Origin: Megachile rotundata
Taxonomy: Eukaryota; Arthropoda; Insecta; Hymenoptera; Megachilidae
Direction: 5' to 3'
Length of the DNA stretch: 64,000 nt
Assembly (NCBI RefSeq): GCF_050947335.1
Contig: NW_027473345.1
Span: 1,240,001 to 1,304,000, forward strand
In this document: in pieces, positions 15,496 through 25,649 of the stretch
Layout of the letters: every line of letters begins with the position of its first letter
Numbering within the stretch: position 1 is the stretch's first letter
The notes under the pieces: model-generated
What the model saw: the letters and a program-made list of their open reading frames with translations, nothing else
What the model was told of the DNA's origin: nothing
The model's database searches: none
Program-made: the position numbers and the translations under genes

Positions 15496-15537
15496 GTAAG
15501 GATTGTATGATTGTAATTGTATGATTGTGATTGTATG
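15496..15537. other. Empty target site corresponding to the LTR insertion (copy 1)
   Basis: A TGGTAAGGATTGTA unit, a variant of the TGGTAGTGATTGTA unit that precedes the LTR, is followed by an uninterrupted TGATTGTAATTGTA. The target ATTGT is at 15,510-15,514. The next M1 module starts 866 bp further on, at 16,376. In the filled copy the distance from the right ATTGT to M1 is 852 bp, one monomer fewer, so the sites are homologous. Confidence 0.75.
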
Positions 15538-18500
15538 ATTGTGATTCTATGATTGTGATTCTATGATTGTGATTGTATGATTGTAATTGTATGAATGTGA
15601 TTGTATGATTGTGATTGTATGATTGTGATTGTGTGATTGCGTTTGTATGATTCTAATTGTATGCATGTGAATGTATAATTCTGATTGTATGATTGTGATT
15701 GTATGATTGTGATTGTGTGATTGTGATTGTATGATTGTGATTGTATGATTGTGATTGTATGATTGTGACTGTATGATTGTGATTGTATGATTGTGATTGT
15801 GTGATTGTGATTGTGTGATTGCGATTGTATGATTCTAATTGTATGCATGCGAATGTATAATTCTGATTGTATGTTTGTGATAATATGATTGCGATTGTAT
15901 GATTGTGGCTGTATGATTGTGATTGTAGGATTGTGATTGTATGATTGTGATTGTATGACTGTGATTGTATGAATGTGATTGTATGATTGTGATTGTATGA
16001 TTGCGATTGTATGATTGTGATTGTATGAATGTGATTGTATGATTGTGATTGTATGATTGCGATTGTATGATTGTGATCGTAAGACTGTGATTGTATGATT
16101 GTGATTGTGTGATTGTGATTGTATGATTGTGATTGCATGATTGTGATTGTGTGATTGTGATTGTACGATTGTGGTTCTATGATTGTAATTGTATGATTGT
16201 GTTTGTATAATTGTGATTGTATGATTGTGATTGTATGATTGTGATTGTATGATTGTGATTGTATGATTGTGACTGTATGATTGTGATTGTACGATTGTGA
16301 TTGTACGATTGTGATTGTACGATTGTGATTTTATGATTGTGACTGTATGATTGTAACTGTATGATAGAGATTGTGTAAATGCGATTGTGATTGCATGATC
16401 GTAATTGTATGATTGTGAATGTATGATTATGATTGCATGATTGCGATTGTCTGATTGCGATTGTGTGATTGTGAATGTATGATTGTGATTGCATGATTGT
16501 GATTCTATGATTGTGATTGTATGATTGTAATTGTATGAATTTGATTGTATGATTGTGATTGTATGATTGTGATTGTGTGATTGCGTTTGTATGATTCTAA
16601 TTGTATGCATGTGAATGTATAATTCTGATTGTATGTTTGTGATAATATGATTGCGATTGTATGATTGAGATTGTATGATTGAGATTGTACGATTGTGGTT
16701 CTATGATTGTGATTGTATGATTGTGATTGTATGATTGTGATTGTATGATTGTGATTGTATGATTGTGATTGTATGATTGTGATTGTATGATTGTGATTGT
16801 ATGATTGTGATTGTACGATTGTGATTGTATGATTGTGATTGTATGATTGTGATTGTATGATTGTGATTGTATGATTGTGATTGTATGATTGTGATTGTAT
16901 CATTGTGATTGTGTGATTGCGTTTGTATGGCTGTGATTGTATGATTGTGATTGTATGATTGTGATTGTGTGATTGCGTTTGTATGATTCTAATTGTATGC
17001 ATGTGAATGTATAATTCCGATTGTATGTTTGTGATAATATGATTGCGATTGTATGATTGTGACTGTATGATTGTGATTGTATGATTGTGACTGTATGATT
17101 GTGATTGTACGATTGTGATTGTACGATTGTGATTGTACGATTGTGATTGTACGATTGTGATTTTATGATTGTGACTGTATGATTGTAACTGTATGATAGA
17201 GAATGTGTAAATGCGATTGTGATTGCATGCTCGTAATTGTATGATTGTGAATGTATGATTATGATTGCATGATTGCGATTGTCTGATTGCGATTGTCTGA
17301 TTGCGATTGTGTGATTGTGAATGTATGATTTTGATTGCATGATTGTGATTCTATGATTGTGATTGTATGATTGTAATTGCATGAATTTGATTGTATGATT
17401 AAGATTGTCTTATTGCGATTGTGTGATTGTGACTGTATGATTGTGATTGTATGATTGTGATTCTATGATTGTGATTGTATGATTGTAATTGTATGAATGT
17501 GATTGTATGATTGTGATTGTATGATTGTGATTGTGTGATTGCGTTTGTATGATTCTAATTGTATGCATGCGAATGTATAATTCTGATTGTATGTTTGTGA
17601 TAATATGATTGCGATTGTATGATTGTGACTGAATGATTGTGATTGTATGATTGTGATTGTATGATTGTGATTGTATGATTGTGATTGTATGATTGTGATT
17701 GTATGATTGTGATTGTATGATTGTGATTGTATGATTATGATTGCATGATTGCGATTGTCTGATTGCGATTGTGTGATTGTGAATGTATGATTGTGATTGC
17801 ATGATTGTGATTCTATGATTGTGATTGTATGATTGTAATTGTATGAATTTGATTGTATGATTGTGACTGTATGATTGTGATTGTATGATTGTGATTGTAT
17901 GATTGTGATTTTATGATTGTGATTGTATGAATGTGATTGTATGATTGTGATTGTATGATTGCGATTGTATGATTGTGATCGTAAGACTGTGATTGTATGA
18001 TTGTGATTGTATGATTGTGATTGTATGATTGTGATTGCATGATTGTGATTGTGTGATTGTGATTGTACGATTGTGGTTCTATGATTGTAATTGTATGATT
18101 GTGTTTGTATAATTGTGTTTGTATGATTGTGATTGTATGATTGTGATTGTATGATTGTGACTGTATGATTGTGATTGTACGATTGTGATTGTACGATTGT
18201 GATTATACGATTGTGATTTTATGATTGTGACTGTATGATTGTAACTGTATGATAGAGATTGTGTAAATGCGATTGTGATTGCATGATCGTAATTGTATGA
18301 TTGTGAATGTATGATTATGATTGCATGATTGCGATTGTCTGATTGCGATTGTGTGATTGTGAATGTATGATTGTGATTGCATGATTGTGATTCTATGATT
18401 GTGATTGTATGATTGTAATTGTATGAATTTGATTGTATGATTGTGATTGTATGATTGTGATTGTGTGATTGCGTTTGTATGATTCTAATTGTATGCATGT

Positions 18501-21500
18501 GAATGTATAATTCTGATTGTATGTTTGTGATAATATGATTGCGATTGTATGATTGAGATTGTATGATTGAGATTGTACGATTGTGGTTCTATGATTGTGA
18601 TTGTATGATTGTGATTGTATTATGGTGATTGTATGATTGTGATTGTATGATTGTGATTGTATGATTGTGATTGTATGATTGTGATTGTATGATTGTGATT
18701 GTATGATTGTGATTGTATGATTGTGATTGTATCATTGTGATTGTGTGATTGCGTTTGTATGATTGTGATTGTATGATTGTGATTGTATGATTGTGATTGT
18801 GTGATTGCGTTTGTATGATTCTAATTGTATGCATGTGAATGTATAATTCTGATTGTATGTTTGTGATAATATGATTGCGATTGTATGATTGTCATTGTAT
18901 GATTGTGGTTTTATTATTGTGATTGTATGATTGTGATTGTATGATAGTGATTGCATGATTGTGATTGTATGATTGTCATTGTATGATTGTGGTTTTATGA
19001 TTGTGATTGTATGATTGTGATTGTATGATTGTGATTGTATGATTATGATTGCATGATTGCGATTGTCTGATTGCGATTGTGTGATTGTGAATGTATGATT
19101 GTGATTGCATGATTGTGATTCTATGATTGTGATTGTATGATTGTAATTGTATGAATTTGATTGTATGATTGTGACTGTATGATTGTGATTGTATGATTGT
19201 GATTGTATGATTGTGATTTTATGATTGTGATTGTATGAATGTGATTGTATGATTGTGATTGTATGATTGCGATTGTATGATTGTGATCGTAAGACTGTGA
19301 TTGTATGATTGTGATTGTATGATTGTGATTGTATGATTGTGATTGCATGATTGTGATTGTGTGATTGTGATTGTACGATTGTGGTTCTATGATTGTAATT
19401 GTATGATTGTGTTTGTATAATTGTGTTTGTATGATTGTGATTGTATGATTGTGATTGTATGATTGTGACTGTATGATTGTGATTGTACGATTGTGATTGT
19501 ACGATTGTGATTATACGATTGTGATTTTATGATTGTGACTGTATGATTGTAACTGTATGATAGAGATTGTGTAAATGCGATTGTGATTGCATGATCGTAA
19601 TTGTATGATTGTGAATGTATGATTATGATTGCATGATTGCGATTGTCTGATTGTGATTGTATGATTGTGATTCTATGATTGTGATTCTATGATTGTGATC
19701 GTATGATTGTAATTGTATGAATGTGATTGTATGATTGTGATTGTATGATTGTGATTGTGTGATTGCGTTTGTATGATTCTAATTGTATGCATGCGAATGT
19801 ATAATTCTGATTGTATGTTTGTGATAATATGATTGCGATTGTATGATTGTGGCTGTATGATTGTGATTGTATGATTGTGATTGTATGATTGTGATTGTAT
19901 GATTGTGATTGTATGATTGTGACTGTATGATTGTGATTGTACGATTGTGATTGTACGATTGTGATTGTACGATTGTGATTTTATGATTGTGACTGTATGA
20001 TTGTAACTGTATGATAGAGATTGTGTAAATGCGATTGTGATTGCATGATCGTAATTGTATGATTGTGAATGTATGATTATGATTGCATGATTGCGATTGT
20101 CTGATTGCGATTGTGTGATTGTGAATGTATGATTGTGATTGCATGATTGTGATTCTATGATTGTGATTGTATGATTGTAATTGTATGAATTTGATTGTAT
20201 GATTGTGATTGTATGATTGTGATTGTGTGATTGCGTTTGTATGATTCTAATTGTATGCATGTGAATGTATAATTCTGATTGTATGTTTGTGATAATATGA
20301 TTGCGATTGTATGATTGAGATTGTATGATTGAGATTGTACGATTGTGGTTCTATGATTGTGATTGTACGATTGTGATTGTATGATTGTGATTGTATCATT
20401 GTGATTGTATGATTGTGGTTGTATCATTGTGATTGTATGATTGTGATTGTATGATTGTGATTGTATGATTGTGATTGTATGATTGTGATTGCATGATTGT
20501 GATTGTATGATTGTCATTGTATGATTGTGATTGTATGATTGTGATTGTATGATTGCGATTGTCTGATTGCGATTGTGTGATTGTGACTGTATGATTGAGA
20601 TTGTATGATTGTGATTCTATGATTGTGATTGTATGATTGTAATTGTATGAATGTGATTGTATGATTGTGATTGTATGATTGTGATTGTGTGATTGCGTTT
20701 GTATGATTCTAATTGTATGCATGTGAATGTATAATTCTGATTGTATGATTGTGATTGTATGATTGTGATTGTGTGATTGTGATTGTATGATTGTGATTGT
20801 ATGATTGTGATTGTATGACTGTGATTGTATGATTGTGATTGTATAATTGTGATTGTATAATTGTGATTGCATGATTGTGATTGTATGATTGTCATTGTAC
20901 GATTGTGGTTGTACGATTGTGATTGTATGATTGTGATGGTATGATTGTGATTGTATGATTGTGGTTGTATGATTGTGATTGTTTGATTGTGATTGTATGA
21001 TTGTGATTGTATGATTGTGATTGTATGATTGTGATTGTATGATTGTGATTGTATGATTGTGATTGTATGATTGTGATTGTATGATTGTGATTGTATGATT
21101 GTGATTGTATCATTGTGATTGTGTGATTGCGTTTGTATGGCTGTGATTGTATGATTGTGATTGTATGATTGTGATTGTGTGATTGGGTTTGTATGATTCT
21201 AATTGTATGCATGTGAATGTATAATTCCGATTGTATGTTTGTGATAATATGATTGCGATTGTATGATTGTGACTGTATGATTGTGATTGTATGATTGTGA
21301 CTGTATGATTGTGATTGTACGATTGTGATTGTACGATTGTGATTGTACGATTGTGATTGTACGATTGTGATTTTATGATTGTGACTGTATGATTGTAACT
21401 GTATGATAGAGAATGTGTAAATGCGATTGTGATTGCATGATCGTAATTGTATGATTGTGAATGTATGATTATGATTGCATGATTGCGATTGTCTGATTGC

Positions 21501-23609
21501 GATTTTCTGATTGCGATTGTGTGATTGTAAATGTGTGATTTTGATTGCATGATTGTGATTCTATGATTGTGATTGTATGATTGTAATTGCATGAATTTGA
21601 TTGTATGGTTAAGATTGTCTGATTGCGATTGTGTGATTGTGACTGTATGATTGTGATTGTATGATTGTGATTCTATGATTGTGATTGTATGATTGTAATT
21701 GTATGAATGTGATTGTATGATTGTGATTGTATGATTGTGATTGTGTGATTGCGTTTGTATGATTCTAATTGTATGCATGCGAATGTATAATTCTGATTGT
21801 ATGTTTGTGATAATATGATTGCGATTGTATGATTGTGACTGAATGATTGTGATTGTATGATTGTGATTGTGTGATTGTGATTGTATGATTGTGATTGTAT
21901 GATTGTGATTGTATGATTGTGATTGTATGATTATGATTGCATGATTGCGATTGTCTGATCGCGATTGTGTGATTGTGAATGTATGATTGTGATTGCATGA
22001 TTGTGATTCTATGATTGTGATTGTATGATTGTAATTGTATGAATTTGATTGTATGATTGTGACTGTATGATTGTGATTGTATGATTGTTATTGTATGATT
22101 GTGATTGTATGATTGTAATTGTACGATTGTGATTGTACGATTGTGATTGTATGATTGTGATTGTATGATTGCGATTGTCTGATTGCGATTGTGTGATTGT
22201 GACTGTATGATTGGGATTGTATGATTGTGATTCCATGATTGTAATTGTATGATTGTAATTGTATGAATGTGATTGTATGATTGTGATTGTATGATTGTGA
22301 TTGTGTGATTGCGTTTATATGATTCTAATTGTATGCATGTGAATGTATAATTCTGATTGTATGATTGTGATTGTATGATTGTGATTGTATGATTGTGATT
22401 GTATGATTGTGATTGTATGATTGTGGTTGTATGATTGTGATTGTATGATTGTGATTGTATGATTGTGATTGTATGATTGTGATTGTATGATTGTGATTGT
22501 ATGATTGTGATTGTATGATTGTGATTGTATGATTGTGATTGTATGATTGTGATTGAATGATTGTGATTGTATGATTGTGATTGTATGATTGGGATTGTAT
22601 GATTGCGATTGTCTGATTGCGATTGTGTGATTGTGAATGTATGATTGTGATTGTATGATTGTGATTCTATGATTGTGATTGTATGATTGTAATTGTATGA
22701 ATGTGATTGTATGATTGTGATTGTATGATTGTGATTGTGTGATTGCGTTTGTATGATTCTAATTGTATGCATGTGAATGTATAATTCTGATTGTATGATT
22801 GTGATTGTATGATTGTGATTGTGTGATTGTGATTGTATGATTGTGATTGTATGATTGTGATTGTATGATTATGATTGTATGACTGTGATTGTATGATTGT
22901 GATTGTATAATTGTGATTGTATAATTGTGATTGCATGATTGTGATTGTATGATTGTCATTGTACGATTGTGGTTGTACGATTGTGGTTGTATGATTGTGA
23001 TTGTATGATTGTGATTGTATGATTGTGATTGTATGATTGTGATTGTATGATTGTGATTGTATGATTGTGATTGTATGGTTGTGATTGTGTGATTGCGTTT
23101 GTATGATTCTAATTGTATGCATGCGAATGTATAATTCTGATTGTATGTTTGTGATAATATGATTGCGATTGTATGATTGTGACTGTATGATTGTGATTGT
23201 ATGATTGTGATTGTATGATTGTGATTGTATGATTGTGATTGTATGATTGTGATTGTATCATTGTGATTGTGTGATTGCGTTTGTATGATTGTGATTGTAT
23301 GATTGTGATTGTATGATTGTGATTGTGTGATTGCGTTTGTATGATTCTAATTGTATGCATGTGAATGTATAATTCTGATTGTATGTTTGTGATAATATGA
23401 TTGCGATTGTATGATTGTCATTGTATGATTGTGGTTTTATTATTGTGATTGTATGATTGTGATTGTATGATAGTGATTGCATGATTGTGATTGTATGATT
23501 GTCATTGTATGATTGTGGTTTTATGATTGTGATTGTATGATTGTGATTGTATGATTGTGATTGTATGATTGAGATTGTATGATTGTGATTGTATGGTAGT
23601 GATTGTATG

Positions 23610-23614
23610 ATTGT
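23610..23614. repeat. Target-site duplication, left copy (ATTGT)
   Basis: Positions 1-5 of the duplicated target lie just before the TG start of the LTR. Removing the LTR and one copy gives TATGATTGTAATTGTATG, which is exactly the sequence at the empty sites near 15,510, 53,173 and 62,375. Confidence 0.85.
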
Positions 23615-23623
23615 TGTTGTGTC
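23615..23623. repeat. LTR terminal inverted repeat, left
   Basis: TGTTGTGTC pairs with the reverse complement of 24,122-24,130 (TGTAGTGTC) with one mismatch at the fourth base. Similarity stops after nine bases, as is usual for LTR ends. Confidence 0.75.
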
Positions 23624-23659
23624 GTGCTCTTCGCAATATTTTTTTGAAGGCAGCACGAC
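23621..23659. other. Inverted repeat near the LTR end
   Basis: The arm at 23,621-23,632 (GTCGTGCT then CTTC) pairs with 23,646-23,659 (GAAG, then GC, then AGCACGAC). This gives 12 base pairs interrupted by a 2-nt bulge, around a 13-nt T-rich loop (A-rich on the minus strand). It could form an RNA hairpin close to the 3' end of a minus-strand transcript. The structure is visible; the role is unknown. Confidence 0.6.
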
Positions 23660-23735
23660 TGTTGCACCCAATGTGACGGGTGAACTCGATGATTTACAAA
23701 AATGGGTTTAGAGAGATTGACAAATTATTTAGAGT

Positions 23736-23755
23736 GCTGAATGAATTTATTCAGC
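23736..23755 (-). promoter_or_regulatory. Hairpin carrying AATAAA (polyadenylation signal candidate)
   Basis: The arms GCTGAAT and ATTCAGC form a perfect 7-bp inverted repeat around a 6-nt loop. On the minus strand the hexamer AATAAA (23,746-23,751) starts in the 5' arm and extends through the loop. With the TATA candidate upstream, this would mark the R region of a minus-strand LTR. Confidence 0.5.
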
Positions 23756-23890
23756 TTAGGTTTGTGTTAGATTTTTGAAGTATACTTGATGAAAGTTTGG
23801 TTGATTCTGATTTTTGTACAATTTGGTAGGTGTGAAGAAAACAATTTTTAAGTGTTAAAGTGGTGGTTAAACCAATCACAGGGTGCATTG

Positions 23891-23939
23891 TAGAGGGAGG
23901 AAATGGATAGAGGGAGGAAGTAGAAGGTAGAGGGAGGAA
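23891..23939. repeat. Triplicated purine-rich 12-mer inside the LTR
   Basis: TAGAGGGAGGAA occurs exactly three times, at 23,891-23,902, 23,908-23,919 and 23,928-23,939, spaced 17 and 20 bp apart. Small direct repeats of this kind are common in LTR enhancer regions. No binding factor is assigned. Confidence 0.75.
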
Positions 23940-24073
23940 GGCTGGGCTAACGGTAAGGATGTTCAGGTACTCGAAAAAAATTCTAATTTTTAGGGACTGG
24001 TTTACAATCTGACGGTTAAGTACGGTATCCTGCTTAAAAATTATGGTTCCCTAAAACGATTTGGGTTTTTCCC

Positions 24074-24081
24074 TGACGTCA
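24074..24081. promoter_or_regulatory. Palindromic CRE-like site in the LTR
   Basis: TGACGTCA is the full palindromic cAMP-response/ATF-CREB consensus. It sits about 25 bp downstream of the minus-strand TATA candidate. Several LTR promoters are known to use CREB/ATF sites. Here there is only the exact 8-bp match. Confidence 0.4.
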
Positions 24082-24104
24082 CGTACAGTTGTAAATGGTT
24101 TAGG

Positions 24105-24112
24105 TTTATATA
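24105..24112 (-). promoter_or_regulatory. TATA-box candidate in the LTR
   Basis: On the minus strand the sequence is TATATAAA, a full match to the TATA consensus. It lies 18 nt inside the element. If it is used, transcription would start about 24,080 and run toward 23,615, giving a very short U3. This is a motif match in a short AT-rich stretch, so function is inferred only. Confidence 0.4.
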
Positions 24113-24121
24113 CACTATAAA

Positions 24122-24130
24122 GACACTACA
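24122..24130. repeat. LTR terminal inverted repeat, right
   Basis: GACACTACA is the partner of 23,615-23,623. It contains CACTA but in the wrong orientation for a CACTA transposon end, which would read inward from the terminus. Confidence 0.75.
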
Positions 24131-24135
24131 ATTGT
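24131..24135. repeat. Target-site duplication, right copy (ATTGT)
   Basis: This follows the terminal ACA of the LTR directly. The base after it is A, whereas the base after the left copy is T. The base before it is A, against G on the left. The duplication is therefore exactly 5 bp despite the repetitive flanks. Confidence 0.85.
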
Positions 24136-25649
24136 AATTGTATGATTGTGATTGTATGATTGTGATTCTATGATTGTGATTCTATGATTGTGATTGTATG
24201 ATTGTAATTGTATGAATGTGATTGTATGATTGTGATTGTATGATTGTGATTGTGTGATTGCGTTTGTATGATTCTAATTGTATGCATGTGAATGTATAAT
24301 TCTGATTGTATGATTGTGATTGTATGATTGTGATTGTGTGATTGTGATTGTATGATTGTGATTGTATGATTGTGATTGTATGATTGTGATTGTATGATTG
24401 TGATTGTATGATTGTGATTGTGTGATTGTGATTGTGTGATTGCGATTGTATGATTCTAATTGTATGCATGCGAATGTATAATTCTGATTGTATGTTTGTG
24501 ATAATATGATTGCGATTGTATGATTGTGGCTGTATGATTGTGATTGTATGATTGTGATTGTATGATTGTGATTGTATGACTGTGATTGTATGAATGTGAT
24601 TGTATGATTGTGATTGTATGATTGCGATTGTATGATTGTGATTGTATGAATGTGATTGTATGATTGTGATTGTATGATTGCGATTGTATGATTGTGATCG
24701 TAAGACTGTGATTGTATGATTGTGATTGTGTGATTGTGATTGTATGATTGTGATTGCATGATTGTGATTGTGTGATTGTGATTGTACGATTGTGGTTATA
24801 TGATTGTAATTGTATGATTGTGTTTGTGTAATTGTGATTGTATGATTGTGATTGTATGATTGTGATTGTATGATTGTGACTGTATGATTGTGATTGTACG
24901 ATTGTGATTGTACGATTGTGATTGTACGATTGTGATTTTATGATTGTGACTGTATGATTGTAACTGTATGATAGAGATTGTGTAAATGCGATTGTGATTG
25001 CATGATCGTAATTGTATGATTGTGAATGTATGATTATGATTGCATGATTGCGATTGTCTGATTGCGATTGTGTGATTGTGACTGTATGATTGTGATTGCA
25101 TGATTGTGATTCTATGATTGTGATTGTATGACTGTAATTGTATGAATTTGATTGTATGATTGTGATTGTATGATTGTGATTGTGTGATTGCGTTTGTATG
25201 ATTCTAATTGTATGCATGTGAATGTATAATTCTGATTGTATGTTTGTGATAATATGATTGCGATTGTATGATTGAGATTGTATGATTGAGATTGTACGAT
25301 TGTGGTTCTATGATTGTGATTGTACGATTGTGATTGTATGATTGTGATTGTATCATTGTGATTGTATGATTGTGGTTGTATCATTGTGATTGTATGATCG
25401 TGATTGTATGATTGTGATTGTATGATTGTGATTGTATGATTGTGATTGTATGATTGTGATTGCATGATTGTGATTGTATGATTGTCATTGTATGATTGTG
25501 GTTGTATGATTGTGATTGTATGATTGTGATTGTATGATTGTGACTGTAGGATTATGATTCTATGATAGTGATTGTATGATTGTGATTGTATGATTGTGAA
25601 TGTATGATTGTGATTGTATGATTGTGATTGTATGATTGTGATTGTATGA

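Larger units (their letters stand above)
1..23614. repeat. 14-bp satellite array, left arm
   Basis: This is a continuous head-to-tail array of a 14-bp unit whose commonest form is TGATTGTGATTGTA (7 T, 4 G, 3 A, no C on the + strand). Units start at position 12 and every 14 bp after it. Each unit is TGATTG plus TGATTGTA, so the 14-mer looks like a fused pair of shorter repeats. Common variants are CGATTGTGATTGTA, TGATTGCGATTGTA, TGATTGTGATTGTG, TGATTGTAATTGTA, TAATTGTGATTGTA and TGATTGTGATTGCA. The register holds from position 12 to 13,774 (983 whole units). After that it changes only at the 20-bp modules and at the LTR. No gene, promoter or RNA gene is visible. The array continues beyond the left edge of the window. 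Confidence 0.97.
23615..24130 (-). mobile_element. Solo LTR of an LTR retrotransposon (516 bp)
   Basis: This is the only non-satellite sequence in the window. It begins TG and ends CA, with terminal inverted repeats TGTTGTGTC and GACACTACA (8 of 9 bases pair). A 5-bp direct duplication, ATTGT, flanks it at 23,610-23,614 and 24,131-24,135. TG...CA ends with a 5-bp duplication are the established signature of LTR retrotransposons. There is no internal region, primer-binding site plus gag-pol, or second LTR, so a solo LTR left by LTR-LTR recombination is the simplest reading. The minus strand is favoured because it carries TATATAAA 18 nt from its 5' end and AATAAA about 360 nt downstream; the + strand offers no such order. 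I see no credible coding sequence inside. A non-autonomous DNA element is less likely, because the familiar superfamilies differ in end sequence or duplication length. The family (Ty3, Copia or BEL/Pao) cannot be decided. Confidence 0.8.

Noticed and set aside
23258..23671. Minus-strand reading frame beginning in the LTR with about 20 non-repeat residues (MGATVV...)
   Set aside because: Its start codon is TTG, it lies over an LTR terminal hairpin, and it runs straight into stop-free satellite. It is a chance fusion of LTR end and repeat.
23661..23690. tRNA-derived (SINE-like) or primer-binding-site remnant around the CACCCAATGTGACGGG stretch
   Set aside because: On the minus strand it vaguely resembles a tRNA T-arm and acceptor end, but matches are scattered, no A box or cloverleaf can be built, and the position inside the LTR boundaries makes a primer-binding site unlikely.
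23615..24130. CACTA, hAT, piggyBac or PIF/Harbinger DNA transposon fragment
   Set aside because: CACTA at the right end points the wrong way, and the 5-bp duplication does not match the 3, 8, TTAA or 3 bp expected of these families. TG...CA ends fit an LTR better.
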